Shown here piece after piece: positions 1 to 7,257 of a stretch of DNA of 14,384 nt. The translations under genes and the position numbers were made by a program. The notes under the pieces were generated by a model, which was not told the DNA's origin, made no database searches, and saw only the letters and a program-made list of their open reading frames with translations. This stretch comes from Acidobacteriota bacterium (GTDB lineage: Bacteria; Acidobacteriota; UBA890; WLXD01): the NCBI GenBank assembly GCA_022571615.1, contig JACZXM010000023.1, positions 1-14,384 of the forward strand. The letters run 5' to 3'. Position 1 is the first letter of the stretch; every line of letters begins with the position of its first letter.

Positions 1-1095
1 GAAGGCGTTGCGGTAGCCGGCGGCCTCGAAGGCCTGGTTCCACCAGCTTGCCCCTTCGATCAGCGCCGAGCGGATCGGCTCCGGCGTGCCGCGATCGACG
101 TAGTAGACGATGGGCTCGACCGCGTCGCTGACTGCCGCGGTCGGGTCGACCTTGCGGAGCCGATGGCGGTTGATGACCCGGTGCGTCAGAGACTCCCCCA
201 GGGGCACGGAGTAGTCCTGATACGTCATGCCGAAGGCGCCGGAGCGCGGATCGAAGGCGCGCGCAACGTAGCCCTCATCAGGTAGCTGCACGAACGAGTG
301 GTGTTGGCGCACGGTAACCGCCTGGGCACTCGGGGTGACCGCCGCCAGCGAGCCGCGGCCGAAGCCTCCTCCGGGCCCGCGTTGGTTGCCGAACCCCCCG
401 AATCCTCTGCGCCCACCTCCCGAGGTGGTGAACGTCAGCGTCACGTCCATCTCGGTGTTGTTGGGGAACGCCCTGGTGCGCTCCATGAACACGGCGCTGC
501 GCGAGCGGTCGAGCTTGTACTGGGCCGGCTGTAGCCTTGTGGCGACTCCGTGGGCATCGCGGAGCAGGAAATCCGTCAGCTCGACGAGCACCCGGCCATC
601 GGTCTCGGCTGCCACCGTGAATCCCCATAGGATCGACTTGGCAAAGGCCTCCTCGACGGCTCGGCGCTCGTCGGGGTTGTCGCTCAGGGCGCGGTAGGTG
701 AGGTTGGGCTGCACCATCAAGATCTTCGGTCCGACGCGATCGAAACGCACCAGCCGGCTGCCGCCGAGCTGGCCGCGGTCGAGTCCGATGTCGTTCGAGC
801 CCAACCCGGCCGACAGGCCGCTGATGTAGAGCACGTCGGTATCGAACCGGCTGATCTCCATCCATAACTGGCCGGCCGCCTCATCCCAGAAAAGCGGGAA
901 AAAGCCGTCGAGCTGACGCATCGATGCGGTCTTGTCCTCGATACTAGGGGGCGGGCCGCTCGGTTCGCCGCGGGGCCCAGAGCCCTGCCCGGCGGGCGGT
1001 GCCTGCGCGGTGGCCAAAGGAGTCGCCAGCAGCGCTATCAGGGCCAGGCCGAAGGTGGTGAGCGTGGTACGGGCAAGTCGCGGTCGAGCGATCAC
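1..1095 (-). CDS. Secreted zinc-dependent metalloprotease, DUF5118/DUF5117 family, C-terminus cut by window edge
   Basis: The reading frame is open from a GTG at 1095 to the window edge, giving 365 residues of a protein that continues outside. GTG is chosen because GGAG lies 6 nt upstream and a good Sec signal peptide follows (basic start MIARPRLAR, hydrophobic stretch to about residue 28, likely cleavage after ATAQA at residue 32). Then come a DUF5118-like segment (about 55-105, around [14 protein letters not shown]) and a DUF5117-like segment (from about 110, with [14 protein letters not shown] and [20 protein letters not shown]). A Gly/Arg-rich insertion lies near residues 225-245. The visible end, containing [14 protein letters not shown] and [11 protein letters not shown], is where these proteins pass into the catalytic domain. 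The HExxH zinc site normally follows and is outside the window, so activity cannot be judged. The family is found in Acidobacteriota, Bacteroidota and others, and acts outside the cytoplasm. Family assignment is from recognised sequence, not a search. Confidence 0.85.
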   Translation of the reverse strand, partial: MIARPRLARTTLTTFGLALIALLATPLATAQAPPAGQGSGPRGEPSGPPPSIEDKTASMRQLDGFFPLFWDEAAGQLWMEISRFDTDVLYISGLSAGLGSNDIGLDRGQLGGSRLVRFDRVGPKILMVQPNLTYRALSDNPDERRAVEEAFAKSILWGFTVAAETDGRVLVELTDFLLRDAHGVATRLQPAQYKLDRSRSAVFMERTRAFPNNTEMDVTLTFTTSGGGRRGFGGFGNQRGPGGGFGRGSLAAVTPSAQAVTVRQHHSFVQLPDEGYVARAFDPRSGAFGMTYQDYSVPLGESLTHRVINRHRLRKVDPTAAVSDAVEPIVYYVDRGTPEPIRSALIEGASWWNQAFEAAGYRNAF

Positions 1096-1379
1096 GTTGG
1101 TCTCCGATTCGAAGTGTCCCGCCTCCCCGGGTGCAGGCGGCCGCGGGGGCACCCGTGAGCTCGGGACGGTCCAGGCACAGATTGCCAGAAATGCCTGGCG
1201 AACACAGCGACGGCCGCGGCGAAGCCGAAGCAGCACCTGCGTGCGCCACCGCTGTCACGGGCTGCTCCCACGGTCTACTGCGTCTGGCGGTGCCGGAGTC
1301 CTCTGTCTGCGCCTTTCAACCGTCGAGCGGTCCGCGTATCGTGGGCGGGGATTTTCCGAGACAACCGGGAGGCTGCACG
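1096..1379. promoter_or_regulatory. Divergent intergenic region between metalloprotease and tricorn-like protease
   Basis: This 284-bp GC-rich gap must hold the promoters for both divergent genes. I see no convincing sigma70 -35/-10 pair. It contains a perfect 7-bp inverted repeat, CCAGGCA at 1171-1177 and TGCCTGG at 1192-1198 with a 14-nt spacer. A smaller GCCAG/CTGGC repeat (1184-1188 and 1195-1199) is nested in it. This could be an operator or mRNA hairpin, but short repeats are common in GC-rich DNA. Confidence 0.3.
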
Positions 1380-4300
1380 ATGCGCAACAGGAATCTGCTC
1401 GGTAAGGCGGTGGCTACTCTGGCGCTGGTCCTGGTGGCCAGCGGATCCGGCACCGGGGTTCCCGTTGGCCCCGATCGCACCGACACGCGGTTGCTCAGTC
1501 AGCCGGCGATCAGTGACACGCACGTAGCGTTCGTGTATGCGGGGGATCTGTGGAGCGCGCGGCTCGATGGAACCGAGGTCATCCGGTTGACGACCCACAG
1601 CGGTTCGGAGAGCCAGCCGGTGTTCTCGCCCGACGGACAGTTAGTGGCCTTCACCGGCCAGTACGACGGCAACACCGACGTGTTTGTGGTGCCGGTAGGC
1701 GGCGGCGAACCGCGGCGTCTGACCTGGCACCCGGGGGCCGACATCGTGCGCGACTTCACCCCGGATGGCAGCGGCGTTGTGTTCGCCTCGCAGCGGTCCG
1801 TGTACACGAGGCGTTTCTACCAGTTCTTCATCACCGCCCTGGACGATGGCATGCCCGAGCAGTTGCCGATTCCCAACGGCTGGAAGGCGGCCTTGTCTGC
1901 CGACGGATCCAAGATCGCCTACACACCGTTGCCCGAGCGCATGAACCAGTGGAAGAACTACCGCGGTGGCACTGTCAGTCGGATCTGGGTGTACGACCGT
2001 GCCGATCATTCGGTGGTGCCGCTACCTCAGCCCGAAGGCCGCTGCAACGATACCGATCCGATGTGGATCGGAGATACCGTGTACTTCCGCTCCGACCGGG
2101 CCGGCGAGTTCAACCTGTTCGCCTTCGATCCCGCCGCCGGCACCGTGCGCCAGCTCACCGAGCACGAGGACTTCCCGGTTCTGAGCGCTTCGGCCGGCGG
2201 CAACCGGATCGTGTACGAGCAGGCCGGATGGTTGCACCTGATCGAACCCGGCTCAGGCGCTCGCGAAAGGCTCTCGATCGGTGTGCCGGCCGATCTGATC
2301 GAGCGCCGCCCGCGTTGGGTGAATGGCAGCCAGTACGTCCGCTCTGCGAGCATCTCCCCGAGTGGGGCGCGCGTGGCGCTGGAGTTCCGCGGCGAGATCA
2401 TCACCCTTCCCGCCGACAAGGGCAGCCCCCGCAATCTCACCGGCTCGGTCGCGGCGCACGATCGCTCCCCCGCCTGGTCGCCGGACGGCAAATGGATCGC
2501 CTGGTTCTCGGATGCCGGCGGTGAGTATCAGCTCCATCTCATCGATCAGATGGGCAAGCAAGAACGGGTCATCACCGTGCCGGGCGCCGGGTACTACGAG
2601 GATATTCGCTGGTCGCCCGATGCCAGCAAGATCGCCTATACCGACAATTCCTGGAGCCTGTACGTCCTCGACCTTTCGAGCGAGAGCGCGACCAAGGTCG
2701 CCTCGGAGCCCTACTACGGGCCGGGCAAGACCATCAGCGCTAACTGGTCGCAGGATTCCGCCTGGCTTACCTACACGCAGGCGACCGAGGCCGACTTCCG
2801 CCGCGTCTGGGTGTACTCGGTGGCAGAAGACCGTTCCTATCCGGTAACCGATGGGCTCTCCGACGCCTCCTTCCCGGTGTTCGATCGTTCGGGCAAGTAC
2901 CTGTACTTCGTCAGCTCCACCGACGCCGGCCCGGTGCGGCAGTGGTTCGCGATGTCCAATGCCGACATGCGGTCGACCAACAACCTGTATCTGGCGGTGC
3001 TGCAGCGGGGTGTCGACTCGCCCTTCAAGGCGCAGAGCGACGAGGAGGAGATGAGCGACGAGGCGGCGGAGGAGGAAAGCGCAGGCGAGCCCGATGGCGC
3101 CGAAGCTGAGTCCACCGAGCCGGCACCGTTACAGATCGACTTCGAGCGGCTCGATCAACGTATCGTCGCGCTGCCCACGGAGACCGCCGGCTACAGCGAC
3201 CTTCAGGCCGGCGCGGACGGGCAGCTGTACTACCTGCGCCGCGACGACGCCAGCAGCTTCGGTTCCGGAAGCCTCCGCACCTACGACCTGAGCGAACGCG
3301 AGGAGACCACCCTAGCGGACGATGTGGCCAGCTTTTTGCTTTCGGCCGACACTCACAAGGTGCTGGTGGCGATCGACGGCGGCACTCTCCTGATCGCCAA
3401 GGCGGAGGAGAAGGTGGATGTGTCCAAGGGCCACCTGGCGGTCGATGAGATCCGCGTCCGGATCGATCCTCCCGCTGAATGGCGCCAGATCTATCGCGAG
3501 GCCTGGCGCATTAACCGCGACTACTTCTACGACCCGAACTTCCACGGCGCCGACTGGGAGGCCATGGGGGAGAGGTACTCCGAGTTCCTCGACCACCTCG
3601 CCACCCGCGGCGATCTGAACCGGGTGATACAGTGGATGTCCTCGGAGCTGTCGGTCGGGCACCATCGCGTCGGCGGTGGCGACACGCTCATCAAGGCCGA
3701 CACGGTCCCCGGGGGCTTGCTGGGCGCAGACTACGAGATCGCCAGCGGCCGCTATCGCTTCAAGAAAGTGTACGGCGGGCTGAACTGGACACCGGACCTG
3801 CGCTCGCCGCTCACCGAGCCGGGCGTCGACGTGGTGCAGGGCGAGTACCTGCTGGCGGTGCACGGCGAGGATCTGTCACCGCCCGAGAATCTGTTTGCCC
3901 GCTTCGAGAACACTGCCGAGCAGATCGTCGAGATCACCGTCGGACCGAACCCCGACGGGACCGGCGCCCGCACCGTGCAGGTGGTCCCGCTGCGCTCCGA
4001 GGTGTCGCTGCGCAACCGCGACTGGGTGGAGGGCAACGTCCGCAAGGTCGAGGCCGCGACCGACGGCCGCGTGGCCTATGTGTACGTGCCCAACACCGCC
4101 GGGCTGGGGCATACCTACTTCAAGCGCTACTTCTTCCCGCAGGCGCACAAGGAGGCGATCATCGTCGATGAGCGCCACAACGGCGGCGGCCAGGTGGCCG
4201 ACTACTACATCGACATCCTGCGCCGTCCCTACATCAGCCACTGGGCGACGCGCTACGGCAACGACTTCAAGACCCCGTTCCACTCCATCCAGGGCCCCAA

Positions 4301-4670
4301 GGTGATGCTGATCGACGAGACCGCCGGCTCCGGCGGCGATCTGCTGCCCTGGATGTTCCACAAGCTGAAGATCGGCACCCTCGTCGGACGGCGCACATGG
4401 GGTGGTCTGGTGGGCACTCTGGGATTCCCGGTGCTCATGGACGGCGGTCGCATCACCGCACCCAACCTGGCGATCTGGACCGAGGACGGGTTCGTGGTCG
4501 AGAACGTCGGTGTGCCGCCCGATGTCGAGGTCGAACAGTGGCCGGCCGAGGTGATCGCCGGGCATGACCCGCAGCTTGAGAAGGCGATCGAGATCGCGCT
4601 GCAGCAACTTGAGGCCCTCCCGCCGCGGGAACCGAAAAAGCCCGCCTACCCGATCCGTGTGCGGCGCTAG
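1380..4670 (+). CDS. Tricorn protease homolog, S41 family, secreted
   Basis: This 1,096-residue protein has the full tricorn layout. A hydrophobic N-terminal export signal (about 5-25) precedes PD40/WD40-like propeller repeats (about 40-600, with SQPVFSPDGQLVAF and SPAWSPDGKWIAWFSDA). An acidic linker rich in Glu/Asp (about 555-580) lies near the end of the propellers. A helical C1 domain follows (about 695-770, RQIYREAWRINRDYFYDP), then a PDZ-like segment (about 785-875) and the S41 catalytic domain (about 890-1070). The likely nucleophile is Ser984 in ETAGSGGD, with His762 in SVGHHRVGGG and Glu1041 in VVENVGVPPD. The ATG at 1380 is chosen over upstream in-frame starts because GGGAGG (1367-1372) lies 7 nt before it and an export signal follows. 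Tricorn proteases degrade peptides as large assemblies; the signal places this one outside the cytoplasm. The residue before His762 is His, where archaeal tricorn has Ser745. Confidence 0.93.
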   Translation: MRNRNLLGKAVATLALVLVASGSGTGVPVGPDRTDTRLLSQPAISDTHVAFVYAGDLWSARLDGTEVIRLTTHSGSESQPVFSPDGQLVAFTGQYDGNTDVFVVPVGGGEPRRLTWHPGADIVRDFTPDGSGVVFASQRSVYTRRFYQFFITALDDGMPEQLPIPNGWKAALSADGSKIAYTPLPERMNQWKNYRGGTVSRIWVYDRADHSVVPLPQPEGRCNDTDPMWIGDTVYFRSDRAGEFNLFAFDPAAGTVRQLTEHEDFPVLSASAGGNRIVYEQAGWLHLIEPGSGARERLSIGVPADLIERRPRWVNGSQYVRSASISPSGARVALEFRGEIITLPADKGSPRNLTGSVAAHDRSPAWSPDGKWIAWFSDAGGEYQLHLIDQMGKQERVITVPGAGYYEDIRWSPDASKIAYTDNSWSLYVLDLSSESATKVASEPYYGPGKTISANWSQDSAWLTYTQATEADFRRVWVYSVAEDRSYPVTDGLSDASFPVFDRSGKYLYFVSSTDAGPVRQWFAMSNADMRSTNNLYLAVLQRGVDSPFKAQSDEEEMSDEAAEEESAGEPDGAEAESTEPAPLQIDFERLDQRIVALPTETAGYSDLQAGADGQLYYLRRDDASSFGSGSLRTYDLSEREETTLADDVASFLLSADTHKVLVAIDGGTLLIAKAEEKVDVSKGHLAVDEIRVRIDPPAEWRQIYREAWRINRDYFYDPNFHGADWEAMGERYSEFLDHLATRGDLNRVIQWMSSELSVGHHRVGGGDTLIKADTVPGGLLGADYEIASGRYRFKKVYGGLNWTPDLRSPLTEPGVDVVQGEYLLAVHGEDLSPPENLFARFENTAEQIVEITVGPNPDGTGARTVQVVPLRSEVSLRNRDWVEGNVRKVEAATDGRVAYVYVPNTAGLGHTYFKRYFFPQAHKEAIIVDERHNGGGQVADYYIDILRRPYISHWATRYGNDFKTPFHSIQGPKVMLIDETAGSGGDLLPWMFHKLKIGTLVGRRTWGGLVGTLGFPVLMDGGRITAPNLAIWTEDGFVVENVGVPPDVEVEQWPAEVIAGHDPQLEKAIEIALQQLEALPPREPKKPAYPIRVRR

Positions 4671-4702
4671 CGGGCCTTGGCAGAAGTAATCATCGAAGCC
4701 CG

Positions 4703-6079
4703 GTGGCCCGCATCGTGACCGCCGGTGGTGGCGACGCGGGCGGTCTTCGGCGTGCGATCGGATCGTGGCAGGCGACCGCGATGGTCGTGGGTACCATCAT
4801 CGGCGCCTCGATCTTTGTGCAGCCCTCCGAGATCACCGGTCACGTGCCCTCCGCTGCGGGAGCAGCGGCGGTCTGGATCGTCTCGGGAGCGCTGACGCTC
4901 GTGGGCGCGCTCGTTTGTGCCGAGCTCGCCTCAGCCCTGCCTCGCACCGGCGGGGTGTACGTGTATCTGAGCGAGGCCTTCTCACCGGCGCTCGGGTTCC
5001 TGTGGGGATGGGCGATGTTCTGGACCATGCACTCGGGCATCATCGCCGTCATCGGGATGGTCTTTGCGCGCTATCTCGGCTACTTCGTCGAGCTCGGTCC
5101 CATGGGCACGCGCGTGGTGGCCATCGCCGCCATCCTGTCGCTTTCATGGATCAACCATCGAGGGGTGAGCTGGGGCGCCAATCTCCAGACCGTCTTCACG
5201 CTGGCCAAGGTGCTGGCGATCCTGGTGATCGTGGCCATCGGTTTTGCCCTCGGACCTTCCGTAGCGCCTCAGGATGTACCGGCGAGCAGCGAGATCGCGT
5301 CCAGCGGCAGCGTGGGCTCGAGTACCGCCGGCCCGGCCGACTTCCTGCTCGCCGTCATGGCCGGGCTCTTCGCCTTCGGGGGCTGGCACATGGTCACCTA
5401 CAACGCCGAGGAGACCCTCGATCCCCAGCGCACCATCCCGCGAGCGCTGGTTTGGGGAGTGCTCGTGGTCACCGCCTGCTATGTAGCGCTCAATGCAGTG
5501 TACTTCCATCTGCTGCCGCTGCAGGTGGTGATCGAGTCGAGCCGCGTGGCGGCCGATGCCGCCGACGCCGTGATCGGCTCCGGGGGTGGCGCGGTAATGT
5601 CGGCCCTGGTGATGTTCTCGACCCTCGGAGCCCTTGCCGGCATCGTGCTGGCGGGGCCTCGCGTGTACTACGCCATGGCTCGCGACGGCCTGCTGTTTAG
5701 CTGGATCTCCGACGTCCACCCGCGCCATCGGACCCCGCACCGCGCCATATGGCTGCAGGGGATCTGGGCTTCGGTCCTGGTGGCCACCGGGACCTTCCGG
5801 GCCCTGTTCACCCGTGTCGTCTACACCGAGTGGATCTTCTTCGGCCTGCTGGCGCTCGGGCTCGTGCTGCTGCGGCGGCGACCCGACCTGCGGCGTGGAT
5901 TCCGCATGCCGTGGGTGCCGATTCTCCCTGGCCTGTTTGCCGCCGCGGCCATGCTGATCGTCGCCAACCAGTTCGTCCTCGAACCGGTCGAAAGCGCCAT
6001 CGGGCTGACGTTCGTGCTGCTCGGCTTGCCCGTCTACACTCTCTGGGCGCGGGCTCGAGCTCGTTCGGCTGGCGCATGA
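4703..6079 (+). CDS. APC-superfamily amino-acid permease
   Basis: This 458-residue integral membrane protein is probably a cytoplasmic-membrane amino-acid transporter of the APC/SLC7 type. The first membrane segment carries the unwound substrate-site motif GTIIGASIF (about residues 29-37), the family's usual GxG-type helix break. The later segment FGGWHMVTYNAEETLDPQRT and the GPRVYYAMARDGLLF/HPRHRTPHRA stretch are typical of TM6 and TM8 and the following loop. Hydrophobic segments suggest about 12 helices, and the length is normal. The start is GTG 4703; no better start exists upstream in frame and the ribosome site is weak (GAAG only). It begins 32 nt after the tricorn-like gene and ends 25 nt before the amidohydrolase, so the three probably form one transcript. 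Import of amino acids released by the protease is an inference. Substrate is not determinable from sequence. Confidence 0.9.
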   Translation: MARIVTAGGGDAGGLRRAIGSWQATAMVVGTIIGASIFVQPSEITGHVPSAAGAAAVWIVSGALTLVGALVCAELASALPRTGGVYVYLSEAFSPALGFLWGWAMFWTMHSGIIAVIGMVFARYLGYFVELGPMGTRVVAIAAILSLSWINHRGVSWGANLQTVFTLAKVLAILVIVAIGFALGPSVAPQDVPASSEIASSGSVGSSTAGPADFLLAVMAGLFAFGGWHMVTYNAEETLDPQRTIPRALVWGVLVVTACYVALNAVYFHLLPLQVVIESSRVAADAADAVIGSGGGAVMSALVMFSTLGALAGIVLAGPRVYYAMARDGLLFSWISDVHPRHRTPHRAIWLQGIWASVLVATGTFRALFTRVVYTEWIFFGLLALGLVLLRRRPDLRRGFRMPWVPILPGLFAAAAMLIVANQFVLEPVESAIGLTFVLLGLPVYTLWARARARSAGA

Positions 6080-6104
6080 ACCCTTCCTGCGTCAGGACTA
6101 CTAA

Positions 6105-7088
6105 GTGAAGATCGTCGACTTTCACAATCACTACTTTCCGCCGGCCTATCTGGAGGCCATCCAGAAGGGTCCGAGCCGGTTCACGGTGACCGAGGACCCG
6201 GACGGCAACCCCGTGCTGCACTCGCCGGGCGACTACAACGTCGTGGTACCCGGGCACCGGGATCTGGAGCACCGCGCAAGTGTGGTTGCCCAAGCGAGCA
6301 TCGACACGCAAATTATCACCCTAACCGCCCCAGGGACCAGCATCGAGGAGCCGGATCGCGCCGCAGAGCTGGCAAGCCTGGTCAATGACTCTCTGGCGGA
6401 GGCGGAACGCGGCAGCAACGGGCGGTTCTTGGCGCTTGGAACGCTGCCGATGAACAACCCGGCCGCCGCGGTGGCCGAGATCGACCGGGCCGTCGACGAG
6501 CTCGGCCTTCGAGGCTTCATGCTCCTGAGCAATGCCAGCGGAGTGCCGCTGGCGGACGAGAGTCTGTGGCCGGTGTATGAGCGTGCCGATGCGCACGGCT
6601 TGGTTCTGTACATCCACCCGACCTACCCGCTGGGCGTGGAGGCGATGCAGGAGTACATGCTCATGCCGTTGGTCGGCTTCATGATGGATACGACGCTCGC
6701 AGCCGCACATCTGGTGTTCGCCGGGATCCCCGAGCGGTTCGAGCGCATCCGCTGGGTGCTGGCTCATCTCGGCGGTGCGATCCCCTACCTGGCGGAGCGT
6801 CTCGATCGTGGGTACGAGGCGTTCGAGGCCTGCCGGCGCAACCTGTCGCGGCCCCCCAGCGAGGTTCTGCGGGAGTTCTACTACGACACCGTGAACTTCG
6901 ACCCGGCGGCGTTGCGGCTGGCGATCGAGTTCGCCGGCGCCGACCACCTCCTGGCCGGGAGCGACTACCCGCACATGATCGGCAGCCTTGACCGCATGCT
7001 CTCGAGCATCCGCTCCCTGGAGCTGGCGTCGGAGGATGAAGCCGGGATCCTCGGCAACAACGCGGCCCAACTCCTGGGGCTTGGCTGA
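6105..7088 (+). CDS. Amidohydrolase-2 family metal-dependent hydrolase/decarboxylase (ACMSD-like)
   Basis: This 327-residue TIM-barrel protein belongs to the amidohydrolase-related (Amidohydro_2) family, which includes ACMSD (2-amino-3-carboxymuconate-6-semialdehyde decarboxylase) and other decarboxylases of aromatic catabolism. The metal motif HxH is at His7 and His9 (VDFHNHYFP). Further ligands or catalytic residues are His171 (YIHPTYP), His221 (VLAHLGG) and Asp287 (GSDYPH), so the active site looks complete. Start is GTG 6105, with AGGA (6094-6097) 7 nt upstream. No signal peptide is seen, so it is probably cytoplasmic. It follows the permease by 25 nt. A role in breakdown of tryptophan-derived or other aromatic intermediates is known for relatives but not shown here. 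Confidence 0.88.
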   Translation: MKIVDFHNHYFPPAYLEAIQKGPSRFTVTEDPDGNPVLHSPGDYNVVVPGHRDLEHRASVVAQASIDTQIITLTAPGTSIEEPDRAAELASLVNDSLAEAERGSNGRFLALGTLPMNNPAAAVAEIDRAVDELGLRGFMLLSNASGVPLADESLWPVYERADAHGLVLYIHPTYPLGVEAMQEYMLMPLVGFMMDTTLAAAHLVFAGIPERFERIRWVLAHLGGAIPYLAERLDRGYEAFEACRRNLSRPPSEVLREFYYDTVNFDPAALRLAIEFAGADHLLAGSDYPHMIGSLDRMLSSIRSLELASEDEAGILGNNAAQLLGLG

Positions 7089-7095
7089 GGCGAGA

Positions 7096-7257
7096 ATGAG
7101 CGGCGGGAGACAGGCGGCCGCCGCGATCACCAGAATCGTGATCTCGGGTCTGCTGATCGGCCTTGCCCACAGGTCGCCTCCCGTCCCCGTGTCAGCCGCG
7201 GCGGCGGAGACCGAGTTCTCCGCCGAGCGCGCGCTCGAGCCGCTGCGGTCGGATTGA
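7096..7257 (+). pseudogene. Truncated N-terminal remnant, probably of an M28-family peptidase
   Basis: A 53-residue frame starts at ATG 7096, seven bases after the amidohydrolase stop, with GAGG about 5 nt upstream. It encodes a positively charged start, a hydrophobic helix (about 11-23, ITRIVISGLLIGLA), a Pro-rich linker, and then ETEFSAERALEPLRSD before the stop. The pattern (membrane anchor, linker, FSAERALEHLR-like stretch) resembles the beginning of membrane-anchored M28 aminopeptidases, where catalytic domains of several hundred residues should follow. Here the frame stops, and the very next base is the last codon of the convergent permease gene. I read it as a gene cut by recombination and probably non-functional. 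The M28 assignment rests on about 15 residues and is tentative; a genuine small membrane protein is the alternative. Confidence 0.5.

Noticed and set aside
1131..1379. N-terminal extension of the tricorn-like protein by 83 residues
   Set aside because: The extension is compositionally odd and would bury the export signal; ATG 1380 has a good ribosome site.
3312..4607. Long minus-strand frames (183 and 243 codons) within the tricorn gene
   Set aside because: Antisense to a well-supported protease with catalytic motifs; no domain features of their own.
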